Positions 43,201-54,640 of a stretch of 64,000 nt of DNA are shown here, one piece after another. A program made the translations under genes and the position numbers. Numbering within the stretch: the stretch's first letter is position 1; each line of letters starts with the position of its first letter. Source of the DNA: Adelphocoris suturalis (lineage: Eukaryota > Arthropoda > Insecta > Hemiptera > Miridae); the NCBI GenBank assembly GCA_030762985.1, contig CM061042.1, positions 25,767,706 through 25,831,705 of the forward strand. Reading direction: 5' to 3'. The notes beneath the pieces were generated by a model, which worked only from the letters and a program-made list of their open reading frames with translations, was not told the DNA's origin and made no database searches.

Positions 43201-44233
43201 GGACCGGAGTCAGTCTCCTAAAAAGCAGTCGTTGGTATTCGATGGATTTTATAACTATAGCCACTGCAGAAACCGAGATTCCAAAGTTATTTCGACTGAA
43301 AAAGCAAAGGAAACAGGTTATAATTGTCACGTAATATAATATTATAGTCAAGATGCATAACTAGGAATTTTTATGTTTATACCTCCCATCACTTCAATGA
43401 CAACAGCCTACGACACCATCTAGGCACATTGTGTCACTTGAAATTGTGATGAGCTGTTGGCTATTTTATAACACTATTTTACAACTTATTTGTGTATTCT
43501 ATGCAGTATGTACCTATATCCCTATTCGTGACTTGAATATTCGTTGCTATAATCACTTTGTTCATGGACTTACAAAGCAGTATAGTTAATGAAAGTCAGC
43601 ACCTCCTCAGAGAATCGATTTCATTGAGTTTGAAATCCGCCGTACTCTCTCTAATCCAACGAGAACGGTGCATTGTAAAGTCTTCATACCATCCTCGTCA
43701 AATTCGTCCTCAAAAACCAATGCTCTAATCAATCCTCTGTGGCTCATTTTCGTGCATGTAGGAAAAGCGTAGGAAATAACTAGAAAAATGTAGCAAATTA
43801 GATGGGAAAACGAAGCAAAAAACGATTTCGATCATGAAAACAAAGATGGCGAAAAGAACTACCTACCTACTACAGTAAATCATTGATTTGAACGCTAACC
43901 ACCCAAATTCGGCTGGTTAGTTTTGATCGTTGATTTAATTCTTTTGATCATTCATTTACGAGAATCTGAACCGGAGTTGGTGAAACCGAATATAGTTGTT
44001 CAACAGCTGGTATCTTCGGTTTAATGAGTAAATGTTGATTAAAAACTTAAGTGAAACCTAACCTATACCTAAACCTACCTATATTGCCGTTACGTGACAT
44101 CACGGCTATTTGCTATAATCTTGCAATACGTAGGCGAAAGTTTCATTTTACTTCTATGATAATTTTGTAAATTGAAATATGATTTGTTAATTTTGGGAGT
44201 AAAAGCAAACTGAACTCGAGTTACGCACTGTAG
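43201..44233. other. Intergenic, nothing recognised
   Basis: No frame above 60 codons and no repeat seen. Confidence 0.4.
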
Positions 44234-44700
44234 TCATGTAATGTCTATAAACCATCTTCGTATCTTATATTCACCAGATCTTTTTCCAATCCCGCATGCG
44301 TACCTTCTGAAGAAATTTCGGAGGCGCTTGCCAGAAAAATGCTCCGCATAACTACGTTTTAGAGGCGTGACGAAGAATCTAGGTAATGTGACCAAGAAAA
44401 GAAGACTAGACATATCAGCCCTAACCCACTGAAAAATGATTCTGAACGCCTTTATATTTTTTCGGGCCTCCCAAAGCGTGTCAGAGCGGCAGCTGAGTGT
44501 AAATGTGTCCATAATACATAATGGAAGTTGCCGGTAGGTCGACCGAGCGAAGCCGATGTTGTTTTTTTTCTATAGCAGAAGCTCCTGACCGGGTGATATC
44601 TTCCTCGTTCTGGGTCATCGTGTCACATTCGCGTCGCGTCTTTTCTCCCCTGGGCCGCGGATTTCCCTCTGTTTCAAGCAAAAGCTATAGTATAGCATTT
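44234..44700 (-). other. GC-richer patch with protein-like minus frames
   Basis: On minus, an ATG in good context (GACACGATGACC, near 44621) opens MTQNEEDITRSGASAIEKK, running to a stop at 44481. A separate 92-codon frame covers 44234-44512. The plus strand is also open from 44521 and continues into the minisatellite. CpGs are frequent. A first exon is possible, but no clear donor was found and neither product is recognised. Confidence 0.2.
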
Positions 44701-44704
44701 CCAA

Positions 44705-44958
44705 GTCAAATGAAACCTTTTTCCAAACCAAATGAATCCTTTTTCAAGTCAAATGAATCCTTTTCCCGACCAAATGAATCCTTTTCCAAGTCAAATGAAT
44801 CCTTTTTCAAGTCAAATCAAACCTTTTCCAAATCAAATGAATCCTTTTCCAAGTCAAATGAATCCTTTTCCAAGTCAAATGAAACATTTTCCAAACCAAA
44901 TGAATCCTTTTCCAAGTCAAATGAAACCTTTTCCAAACCAAATGAAGCCTTCTGAGAA
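44705..44958 (+). repeat. 21-bp minisatellite, about 12 units
   Basis: Unit AATCCTTTTCCAAGTCAAAT plus G (21 bp), with variants AAACC for AATCC and ACCAAATG for GTCAAATG. Because 21 is a multiple of three, the array stays open in two plus frames (144 and 81 codons, heptads like SNESFSK and SQMNPFP) and one minus frame (heptads like IHLTWKR). The 144-codon frame is the longest in the window but is explained by the repeat. A few further units occur at about 45195-45258. Confidence 0.8.
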
Positions 44959-45520
44959 AATGAGCCAAATGAGGTGAAACCTTGCAAATCACAGGTGTTT
45001 TAGAAAGAAGTTGACAAAATGTAAATTCGATGAATTTTTTATATTGGATTATCGAAATAGTTTTCACCTTAGTAGAATAGGAAATATGTTAATTTGAGAA
45101 ATTTCCAACTATATAAGTTCTAAAAGTGCAAAAATTGTGAAATCCGAGTTTTTGAAGATATTCAATTGCCACATGTAATATATGATTTAAATCAAATTTC
45201 AAACCAAATGAAATCTTTTCCTAGTCAAATGAAACACTTTCCAGACCAAATGAAGCCATTTGAGAAAATGAGCCAAATGAGGTGAAACCTTGCAAATCGC
45301 AGGCGTTGTAGAAAGAAGTTGACAAAATAAAAATTCGATGAATTTTAGACATCGGATTATCGAAGTACTTCTCACCTTAGTAGAATATGAAATATGTTAA
45401 TTTGCGAAATTTCTAACTATAGTGCGCTCCAAAAATGCGCAATTCCGCTCTAAAAGTGCAAAAATAGTGAAATACCGAGTTTTTGAAGATATTTAATTGC
45501 CACATGTAATACATGATGCA
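44937..45520 (+). repeat. 309-bp direct duplication next to the minisatellite
   Basis: CCAAATGAAGCC starts at 44937 and again at 45246. From there both copies run through GAGCCAAATGAGGTGAAAC, GAAAGAAGTTGACAAAAT, TTAGTAGAATA and CCGAGTTTTTGAAGATAT to ATTGCCACATGTAATA. Each copy is preceded by 21-bp units. A higher-order repeat. Confidence 0.7.
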
Positions 45521-45833
45521 TGGGTATTTTTTCGTGCTGAACCTCGTAATGATGTTAATGTATTGATATTTGCAACACCATCTTGGGAAAACACCGAAAA
45601 AACTACATTTTAGTACGCTCTGTACTGTGTGGAAATGAGTGCAATTGCAATGTACTGCAATTCTGGTCGATTTTTCTTTGTTTTCCCAAGTTGGTGTTGC
45701 AAATATCACTAAATGAACATCGTTACGAGATTCAACACGAAAAAATACCCCAAAATCATGTATTAAATGTTGCAATTAAAAGTTACAAAACTCAGTATTT
45801 CACAACTTTTGCTCTTTTAGAGCGGAGTTGCGC
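45437..45833. repeat. Palindrome: ~164-bp inverted arms, ~68-bp loop
   Basis: The left arm 45437-45601 and right arm 45670-45833 are reverse complements by eye. Matches: GCGCAATTCCGCTCTAAAAG with CTTTTAGAGCGGAGTTGCGC; GAAATACCGAGTTTT with AAAACTCAGTATTTC; ATTTGCAACACCATCTTGGG with CCCAAGTTGGTGTTGCAAAT. The loop carries TAGTACGCTCTGTACTGTGT, which matches the start of repeat G at 18480. A foldback element or inverted duplication of G. Confidence 0.75.
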
Positions 45834-45960
45834 CCGTTTACGCCCACTTAAAAAATTGAGGGATGGGTAATTTCTTCATGAAATTTCACATAGAATTCGA
45901 ATCTGCAATAAAAAATGGGGATTCCCATTCGAAAAAACAAAGTATGTCATTTGCTCCACT
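45834..45960 (+). repeat. Repeat G copy 2, continuation
   Basis: Follows the right arm with CCCGTTTACGCCCACTT, GAGGGATGGGTAATTTC, ATGAAATTTCACATAGAAT and CTGCAATAAAAAATGGGG, parallel to 18570-18670. Confidence 0.55.
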
Positions 45961-46850
45961 TCTGGCGCACGTGGAGGGCGCGAAAGTATGATTTCTGAGA
46001 TCTACGTAAAAAATTATGAAAAATGGCTTTGATACCATTTTTTCACGCTGAATTCAGGGAAAATAATAAAATAAATGAATAAAATTTAAAAATAAATAAA
46101 TATTTTTACTGTTTCAAACATATTTAAATTATGGTGGGTATGCAATGGATGTGCAAGAGAAGCGAGCGGGTACAGCTTCTTTCCTACCTACATAAATTCT
46201 CATAATTCTCGTATTGGTATTTCTCGTAAACAAGAAAACAAGCTGTTAGAGCGAGTACGATGAATGCTAACTTTTTTGCATTGATTTCTCGTAGCGTTTT
46301 TGTAAGCCCGGGAAAAAGAGAACTCTTATAGAGACGTTAACGTGACTTTTGTAGTGAATCACTGCTCAAAACTCAATTGTCACAGTAGACAATTTCCAAA
46401 ATATAACATGAAGTAAGAAACAACGACCACTTACCACTACATCATTTTCAGCCGTGAAGAACACGAATTAAATTATGTAAAATGAACTTAAAAATGAAAT
46501 CTTGAGAATGAAAAAGCTGAAATCGTCTATAAAACGTCGAAAGCAAGAACAAAATGCCGCTAATGAACCTTCTACTTGAGGTGCGGGGAAAAGTCAGGCA
46601 ATTTTGTCGGGTGTGTGTGTGCGTCCATGACAAGATAGTTGCTTAGTTATTCTAGAGTGTTATCCTAGAGAAAGGTCAAGTTGTGGTCTCGAGTAAAGGC
46701 TGACTCTTCCCGTTCCGAAAAGCGTTTCCACGTAACGAAAACCTCTTCTCGTTTCGGAAAGGCCATTTTCGCATTCGAGAAAATGAATACGAGAAGTACG
46801 AAAACTCTCTACTGACTTTGTTCTTATTCAACGTGAAATGCTGAACTTCG
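45961..46850. other. Intergenic, nothing recognised
   Basis: No gene or recurrent repeat seen. Confidence 0.35.
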
Positions 46851-46853
46851 GAA

Positions 46854-47260
46854 CCCCCCCCCCCCCCCCCCCCCTCCCACGGCTTTGGGTCCGGTAGTAT
46901 ACAATTTCAACTTGAAGAATCACTCTAATCAGCGGAGTGATCTCTATATACCTAACTTTATTCCAATCGAACTTGAGATGCTAAAAATTGGTACGGGACG
47001 TGGACGTCTTTTTGTATATTACATCTTGAGAAACCATTCTAATCAGCTGAGTGGGCTCTTCAGCATATTTTGTTCCTATTCAGCTTTTCAGATGTATACA
47101 TATACTGAATTTTTTAATAGGGTCTCACTAAGTATGGTAGAGTTATTACAACTTGAGATAACACTCTAATCAGTAGAGCTGTAGCTAATTTAGCTGGATA
47201 TTACTACGAATGCTGAACCTCGGAACGGAGCCTCTCTGAGTGTGGTAGATGCTATGTCCT
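46854..47260 (+). repeat. C run followed by ~120-bp degenerate repeats
   Basis: A 21-base C run (46854-46874), then three units anchored by CTTGAGAA.CA.TCTAATCAG at about 46910, 47024 and 47150, followed by GCTGAGTG-like sequence. A 94-codon frame (46885-47169) spans it without a recognised domain. Confidence 0.45.
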
Positions 47261-48879
47261 ATACTTTAGTTAGTATTTCGCTGGCAGTACTGACACAATT
47301 AATCTGATATTGAAATGATGTGGACGGTGTCTGGTTTGATACTAACAACAGCTACATTATATATATATTTTACGAGGAAAGGATTTATTTACGATCGTCA
47401 CGGCACGTATACATTCGCTCATTGTCATCTCGCTCCACTAACTGGTGCCGATCACGATTGCTAAACTCCCACGTAGCGTAAAAAGTTTTTGACATTTCAT
47501 GTCTTTAATTTGGCACATGGACTCGAAAACCGTTGCGTTATAAAAAAGCGTTACAGTTGATTTCTAATGATTTTCACGTACAACCAAGCCGTTCCTGGTG
47601 AAATGAAACTTCTTAAGTTTTCAATGGACAGAAATCGTTCACCATTCGTTGGAAAGCTCTCGATTTATCACGCAGTTCTTTCGTACTTGTTCTTGGTATT
47701 TATGTAGCTATTTTATATTTATTAATGTTAATAATTAATGTAGTAAACAATACCGCTTGTTTTGTTGCTATTAGTTTCCACGTTAGAAATCACTATGAGA
47801 AAACGCCAAAATGAAGCCGTGGGTAGTAGAGATAATTTCTTTATTACAAGACTTTATTGAAATAATTGAAAATTAATGGTACAATTGTAATGAGAATTAT
47901 TGTTTTGAACATTATTGGACTAAAGACATAAAATGTCCCAATGTGTTGCAGACTCGTATGCAAGCGTTCTGTAATTTCATACGGTGTATGGAAAAATAAT
48001 CAACCAGGGGGTGTAGGGGGTTTTTTTCTTCGATCTCGCGTTGCGATTATCCTCAACGGTGATAAATACAATTTACGTAGAAGTAAGTACTCGACTTTAG
48101 ATATCTACCTTTCGAATCTGGACTTTCACCGTTTTTCTCAGAAGGAACAGAAATTAGCCAAGCCAAATTTTCAATTTCAAAACGACTTTGCCCACCGGAA
48201 ATTGAATCGTGGCTGATGAATCGGCGGTTCAACACAACTAAATGGTATTTCTTGATAATAGGCACCTGAAGCTATTAACTTTACAGGGAACCTTTTAGCT
48301 CAGCGAAACGTGAAATCTAACCCAACGCAATCATGAAGCTCGGTTTATTACGGTAGCGTAATTGACCAAGGTAAGTTAAACCGAGTAAGAGCGACAGGGA
48401 AATGGATATTACGACTATCATTAATAGAATTATATAAGATAGAGACAACTTGTTTGATTTTTAAATTTTTGTTGAGTATAGTATGATGGAAGAAAAACCC
48501 CAACACAATAGTAATTTATACCGAATAAGGTCAGCACAAAAAAACAAATGACAAGTTTAATGATAAGGTATTTATTTCATGATTAACTAGACGGAATGAT
48601 ATCGTACCTAAACTTTGAGGGGATCAACAATAATGCGGAAAACAATACAGGAAATCGGGATGAAAATTACCACCAAGTAGGTAGGTACACATTAAGATTA
48701 TGATTAATTCACTAAGATAAAGTTACTATAGCTCCCCAAAATACAAATCGCTGATAATCTTTATTCTTTAAAACCGTTAAGGAAATATTGGATTGAGTTC
48801 GACTCAAGATGTTTTCCGTTGGAATTGGAACTATCGTGAGGAATCCATAGTCCACACCCAAGTTAATCTTAAATCACCT
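47261..48879. other. Intergenic, no confident gene
   Basis: A 91-codon plus frame (47941-48216), containing a G run and a Phe run, is not recognised. The TTCTCAG before GAAGGAACAG near 48140 could be an acceptor, but there is no other support. Confidence 0.3.
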
Positions 48880-49480
48880 GAATTAAAAATGAATATCTTT
48901 GTAGAAAACCAAACATCCGAATCAGCTGAACTGGATAAGGAGCTCTTTGATCAGTAAGTAGGATAAGAAAAATTATGATCAGCTGATGTGAACAAAAGAA
49001 GCTCTCAAATCAGCAGTATGTACTGAAAGTGGAACTTTTAGATCAGCCTGGATGAACATGGAGCTTTTCAAAGGGCCTATGCTGAAAAATAAAGCTCTTG
49101 ATTGAGTAGGAAATTAACGTCTTTGTAGAAACTGAGCTTTCGAATCAGCTGAATTGGAAAAAGACCTCTAGGGACAGAAAAGTCGAATATGAATCTTTTG
49201 GTTCAGCTGAGGTGATAAAACGGGAGTCACAGATCAGTGAGGTTGAACATGGGGCTTTTCAGATGAGTTACGTAAAAACATAAAACCATTGAACCAGGAA
49301 AATTGGGAACCTTTCAATTATTCAAAAGTTGATCTCTCGGAGAGCAATCATGTCGACTATAAAACACAGCTGAAAATCAGTTATCCAATTGAAAACAGAG
49401 CTCTTCCAGCTGTCGCAAAGGGAACCTTTGATCAGCTTAATTGATAATACAGATTTCTTTTCAGCTGAGTTGGTTAATTC
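48880..49480 (+). repeat. Degenerate array around TCAGCTGA
   Basis: Variants of GAATCAGCTGAACTGG / GATCAGCTGATGTGAAC recur about every 40-60 bp, each followed by AAAA-rich sequence and a GAGCTCTT-like block (for example at about 48917, 48979, 49007, 49045, 49144, 49203, 49237, 49385, 49430, 49460). The core TCAGCTGA is itself a palindrome. Units are very diverged. No ORF. Confidence 0.5.
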
Positions 49481-50132
49481 TGTGGCTATTACATTTCATT
49501 TCGTAGAGGGGGGAGGGGGGGGGGGGGTTCTGCAACTTTATTCGATGAGGAAAACTTAACCACAGTGGAGAAACACTCTTGTTTCTCCGGGTGTTCTGTA
49601 AGACTCCAACGGAGAAAGGCCGCCATGTTTAGCTGTGGATTATTCCTCCAGGTATTCTGTAAGGTTTCACTCTTCTCCACTCTAGTAAACTTTTCACCAC
49701 CTCCATAGGCGGTTAAAGATTTACAAGACGAATTTAAGTAGGATTAACACTACCAAGATTTTGGTGTTTCCTCGTATTATATAACTCTGTAATTCATTGA
49801 CCCATATATTTTTTATTATTCACGTACTGAATATCGATTTAATCTATGAGTTTAGTGATCCAAAAAGTTGAAGTTGATGATATTTGTATTCATTTTGCCG
49901 CCATAAGACTGACCCTGGAGGTTCTGGCGGTACTTGATGTCTCAAACTAAGTGCTCTTAGTCAGTTTACAACTGTTGTTTGGCCTGGTTTTTGCCTGTAT
50001 CTTGGTTAGTTAGTCCACTGTTGGTTATATCTCGAAAAGTTGCAGAATCCTCACCTGATGTGGGCCGGCCCGCGCAAGCTACTCGCGAAGGTAGCCCCTA
50101 CGGTCAATTATGTACGGTCGATCGCACTTTTT
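49481..50132. other. Intergenic with interrupted G run
   Basis: G-rich tract at about 49507-49527. The minus frame 49489-49680 includes it as a Pro run and is rejected as coding. Confidence 0.35.
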
Positions 50133-50370
50133 AGAATGATGTGTATAAATTCTAGGTCTGGATGCTCGCAACCTCGCATCTCAAAAATAAATAACATCAA
50201 GATGTCAATCCTTTTGTAAAAATTCAGATTAGTTGGAAAAATAGGTCAGAATGATGTATACAGTTTGGTGGTCTGGATGCTCGCAAGCTCGCATCTCAAG
50301 AATACATAACATCAAGTAGTCAATCATTTAGCAAAAATTCAGATCAGTTGGACATATAGGTCAGAATGTA
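50133..50370 (+). repeat. Two tandem copies of a ~116-bp unit
   Basis: AGAATGATGTGTATA at 50133 and AGAATGATGTATACAG at 50249, with a third start AGAATGTAATAACC at 50363. Shared blocks are GGTCTGGATGCTCGCAA, CTCGCATCTCAA and ATAACATCAAG. Confidence 0.65.
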
Positions 50371-50384
50371 ATAACCATCGGACC

Positions 50385-50595
50385 AGTTCGACAGTGATCA
50401 GGAGCAGATTCTGCCAACCTAAATTTGGAAAGGGCCCAGTTCAGGTGGTTTAGTTGCTGCTGGTGCCCAGTTCAGGTGAGCCCGAAAATGTAGCCCTCAG
50501 ATCAGGTAAGTCGGAGGTGGAACTGTTGGGTCTTGAAGGGTAGGCAAACTATAATAGGGACCTCATAGATCAGGTGAGTAATTATTAAATCGGGA
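50385..50595 (+). repeat. Degenerate TCAGGTGAG-type units
   Basis: CCCAGTTCAGGTGGTTT, CCCAGTTCAGGTGAGCC, CAGATCAGGTAAGTC and AGATCAGGTGAGTAA recur about every 40-60 bp. The pattern looks like the TCAGCTGA array upstream with a changed core. Confidence 0.4.
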
Positions 50596-51360
50596 TTTAT
50601 ATTGCTGAGAGTCGAACTAGACTCAAAGACTCTCCCTATTTCTCGAATCTAAGAGGCAGGACCGATATAAAAGCGAGCAGATGACACACATGTGGGGCGG
50701 AGGATGACTCAACTGACCGCCTTCCCTTCCTATTTAGATAAAATGCCCCTTTCATTCCGACAAGAAACTCGTTCCAGGAAACGATTATTTCAGGCATTGG
50801 TATTCGAGGCCTACTGCAGGAGTGTTTACATGCCACCTATGCACAATCCACAAATGTAGATCAGCGAAAAGAAAAGCGATTTTTCTTGCATCTTAGTGAT
50901 TTTTTGTAGAAAATGAAGCTATTGCAATGGCTCAAAAAATATAGAAAATAATAATAAATAAATAAAAAATAATGATGATTATAATAGTAATAAGAATAAA
51001 ATAAAATAAAATTCATGAGATTCGAGAAATACGAAAACATGCGTGTGTAACATCAGCATTGTACAAATAATTCAAATACGCAGGAGTATACGCTAAATTC
51101 ACAACAGAGATACCCCCTAAGTTAACGAAATGGAAAAACACCCTCGCTACTTGAACAACTACCGTATACAATTAGAATTATAGGTCTCAGCCAAAATAGG
51201 AATTTCGAAACTGTTTACTAACTTCCGAAAACATATTGCAACGATTTCATTAAAACCGAACAGATCATATCCACTGTATTTTCCAGATAGTAATTTACTG
51301 TTACTGTTTTCTTTCTGTATTTCTTTTTTTTTTCGATTTATTTATATATTCTCATTTTTT
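50596..51360. other. Intergenic; a family F 3' fragment at about 50880-50945
   Basis: GATTTTTTGTAGAAAATG followed by AAGCTATTGCAATGGCTC is the reverse-oriented 3' end of family F. The minus frame 50636-50836 is GC-richer but not recognised. Confidence 0.35.
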
Positions 51361-51364
51361 AATG

Positions 51365-51400
51365 ATTTAAACCGCAGCTCAACCAGAAGGGTTTTTTCCA
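51365..51400 (-). repeat. Family H terminus fragment
   Basis: TTAAACCGCAGCTCAACC then AGAAGGGTTTT repeats the last bases of family H as seen at 9070 and 29535. The A/T-rich side lies at 51320-51364. Only the extreme 3' end survives, as in a heavily 5'-truncated LINE copy. Confidence 0.4.
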
Positions 51401-51604
51401 GATAAGAATTTTAATAATTTGTGAAGAATTTTGATGATTTGTAATATTATCCCACATCTATCCATTTGGCTGAAGTATATCTTGCATTTATGCCTCGAGG
51501 TCATCGATTTTAGCGCTATGGTGGCGGCTGACGAAAGTTTTGGTAGCAGCTGGGTCAGTTTAGGAATGGGGTTATACTGAACACTTCCTACTTTCACAGT
51601 ACAA

Positions 51605-51835
51605 ACGTTGTTGTCCGAGAGAGGCTCCCTATCAAATTTCGAAGTCCTACAGTGAATAAGAGAGATTTGAGCACGACTTTGCCATAATTATGATTGATAT
51701 TACTGCTCGTGGTCGGCTGATCCTCACCAAAGTCAGCGAAGCACAAGTTCCGACATGGTAATACATCACATCAAACTTTTGGTCCAAATCGGACCAGCGG
51801 TTCCGGTGTACCTAGTGAGCACAACATTTTCTTCA
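51605..51835 (-). repeat. Dispersed repeat J, copy 2
   Basis: Reverse complement of 22880-23115. Plus-strand blocks are CTCCCTATCAAATTTCGAAG, GATCCTCACCAAAGTCAGCG, ACATGGTAATACATCA and GGTCCAAATCGGACCAGCGG. Confidence 0.6.
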
Positions 51836-52118
51836 TATATCTAAAGAAATCTGAAAATGAATGACTATTGTAAACGTATTCTGCACCCTCTGAAACGTAA
51901 AGGAAATACATCCCCACACCCAAGTACCGCACCTTGCCGATGGCTACAATACCTCTTTTTCTAATGGCAATAATTCGTCGATTTTGGCAAATGCGGAGGT
52001 GATTTCTTAGTGAACCGGCAGGGCGGCAACTTTTTCGTAACCCGACGATGAAAGTTTTGAATATTCATGACAGCCCCCAGCTGGTCGGAACAGACGGTTG
52101 GAACATTATGTTACGCTT
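51836..52118. other. Intergenic, nothing recognised
   Basis: No gene seen. Confidence 0.35.
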
Positions 52119-52985
52119 AGCCTGACCTCCCCACCACCTGTTGGGACATATCGTGCAAGAAACTTGCTCTGCGTTGCCCCTCCATTTCTTGTGGGTGGGT
52201 TGATGACGTTGAGAGGCAAGTTCGCTAGTTGATATAGCATCCTATATTAATATCATTAGTAGACATAAGATCCAGGGTTTGTGTGTTCGTATAATCCCAC
52301 AAACTCCTTTACAAACGTCTTTGAATCTTTGGCTTGACATAGTTACAAGATATGATACTGATAGCCCACTCTCTACTCTCACTTATAAGTTTTTTGGGTG
52401 TTTTGTTCGAAGACATTGCTAAAGATCATCAGGGTGAAGAACTGCGCAAAAAGAGTACTTATCCTCTGCTTCAGAAATACAAGAACATTGGTGTGTCTTT
52501 CAGTACAGTGATTTTGAAGGGTTTTGATTAAACATAAAACATTGTAGTAGGAACCCATAGCCTGACCCCCCACCACCTGTTGCGACATTCAGTGCAGGAA
52601 ACTTGCTCTGCGTTGCTCATACATTTCTTGTGGGTGGATTGATTGTGTTGAATGGGAAGGATGCTAGGTGCACCCCATATTATTACTGGATGATAATAAT
52701 AAAGATTAGAACAGTATACAGATAAATTAGATAAAAATAGATTAGTATACATAAGATCCCATGTTTGTATCATCCCACAAACTCCTCTATGAACGTCTTT
52801 GAATCTTAGGGTAGACTTAGTAACATGATATGATACTAATATGATTGCAGTCTACTCTACGATTATAGTTTTCGGTGTCAGTAAAAAAAAAAACGGCGCA
52901 AAACAGCACATCTACTGCTCAGTAGAACAGAAATATGGGGAACCTATGTCTTTTGGTACAGCGATTGTCTAAAATGCAGATTATT
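52119..52985 (+). repeat. Two tandem copies of a ~440-bp unit
   Basis: AGCCTGACCTCCCCACCACC at 52119 and AGCCTGACCCCCCACCACC at 52559. Both copies share AAACTTGCTCTGCGTTGC, TTTCTTGTGGGTGG, ACATAAGATCC, ATCCCACAAACTCCT, ACGTCTTTGAATCTT and GATATGATACT, and end with CTTTTGGTACAGCGAT / CTTTCAGTACAGTGAT. Moderately diverged. Confidence 0.7.
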
Positions 52986-53039
52986 ATATGTTAACTATAC
53001 ATTTTATGTAACGAATACACCTTCTCGACAATATTCTGG

Positions 53040-53620
53040 TATAAAGTAATTCTTGGATACGTACAATATCATCATGTTTTTAGCACATTTTAATGAAAGC
53101 TAAGTACATTCTTCCAGTTTATAATCTATCAACTTTGTCTGAGTAGTATTCTGGTAAAAATATATGAATTTAATTATTATTAACTGTTTTTTTTTCCAGC
53201 ACGTTATTGAATTTGACCAATTTATTGTGCTCAAAAGTTACTCAATTTTCATTTCGGAAAGCTTGATTTTATGCGAAAGAACAGATTTTTTATTTCAATC
53301 TTAAGGTAAGATAATGTCTGTCAAGGTAAGGTGATGACACATACATATATAATATAGGTGTATATTATACAAGTATACACACACACACGCACGCGCGCAC
53401 GCACTCGCGCACGCGCACACGCACACACACACACACACACATATATATTTTGTTTTTTTTCCCCTAAATTTTTCAAATCGAAATGTGTTTTGAGGGATTC
53501 TGAAACGATTCCCGGAATTTAAACTTTTTCATATTATATATTTTATATAATAATTCCAGGAATAGTTTCAGAATGCCAGTGTATTTTTAAATTTTTGGAG
53601 ACATGCAATAGCTAAAAACT
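53040..53620 (+). repeat. Family F copy with CA/CG microsatellite
   Basis: Body blocks TTTTTAGCACATTTTAATGA, TCTGAGTAGTATTCTGGT and TTTGACCAATTTATTGTGC lead to ATGACACATACATATA. A mixed (CA)/(CG) run follows at about 53380-53442 and TATATA. The 3' block with GAATGCCAGTG and TTTTTGGAGACATGCAATAG follows. Confidence 0.6.
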
Positions 53621-54640
53621 AGATCATCTGCACCTCATATAACTTTGCTAGGCTCGGGATACCCTCAAAATGTCGTCGATAATTTTTACTTAGTTACCTA
53701 AAAAGGTTGAATAGGGATAAAGCAATGTAATTCATCTAAACTTGATACAAGTGGGAGAATAGTTTGGCGCCATTATTTTGATGATAAAACACGTTAGCTG
53801 TGCGCAGTATTAATTTATACCGATTTATTTCCATAAGAACGGAAACGGTGGAGGACATGTGAACTGCAAAGTGAAGGACGTGACGCGCTACTTCCGTATA
53901 AAACAGCATCCGTTCCACCTACTTACCTACTGCATACATAAAACATAATACGACATTGGGTTCCAACATATATAATCACGAAAAGCCCGAACAAACATAT
54001 TGATATTTTAAGATCCATTTAAGGACTATGTCTTTTCTGGACTTTTTATGTCGTTTTGGAACTTTAGGGAAACGACCTCATTGGTGGGAAATTAGTTTTT
54101 CCTCTATGAAAGTGAAAGCAGTGCTTTTGATACCCTGGATATATTGGAAATCTCACACTTTTTTATTTGCTTTTTTCACTAAACATCCATCAAAGGTGGA
54201 GGGGGCACACAGTTAAATAGAGAAAACTAAATTAACAAGTTGTAGGATTCCCAGGTTTACCCAACGTAAACCCTTCCTTGGCAATTGGGAACAAGGAAGA
54301 TGGTCCATAACACGACTGCCAGTTATGACAAGAGCACTTCAGGACGCGGGTTGTGTCACCACAAAGTACTCCAGCCGGGATGCCCAACCCGAGTAACTCA
54401 GTGGCATTTTTCGCACACCACACCCCGCGCAATGACACGGTCACAGCCAAGGCCTCGGCGCTTTTAGCTCGAATATCACATGCCACGAGTCATAATTTTC
54501 ATATTTATTCATCTTAGTCTCTCAGATTTGTTTCATGTCCACACCGTCACTCACTAGCAACAAATGGCAACAATATCTAGCTTCTTGCCCCGCTCACTCA
54601 GCATTTGATATTATATTCTCTCCCTTTTCACTTCCCAGCA
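53621..54640. other. Intergenic, no confident gene
   Basis: Short frames at 53736-53918 (-), 54028-54216 (+) and 54232-54486 (both strands). None recognised. Confidence 0.3.

Noticed and set aside
44521..44955. 144-codon plus frame with SNESFSK heptads as a protein gene
   Set aside because: Most of it is the 21-bp minisatellite, whose length keeps several frames open on both strands. No start exon or domain supports translation.
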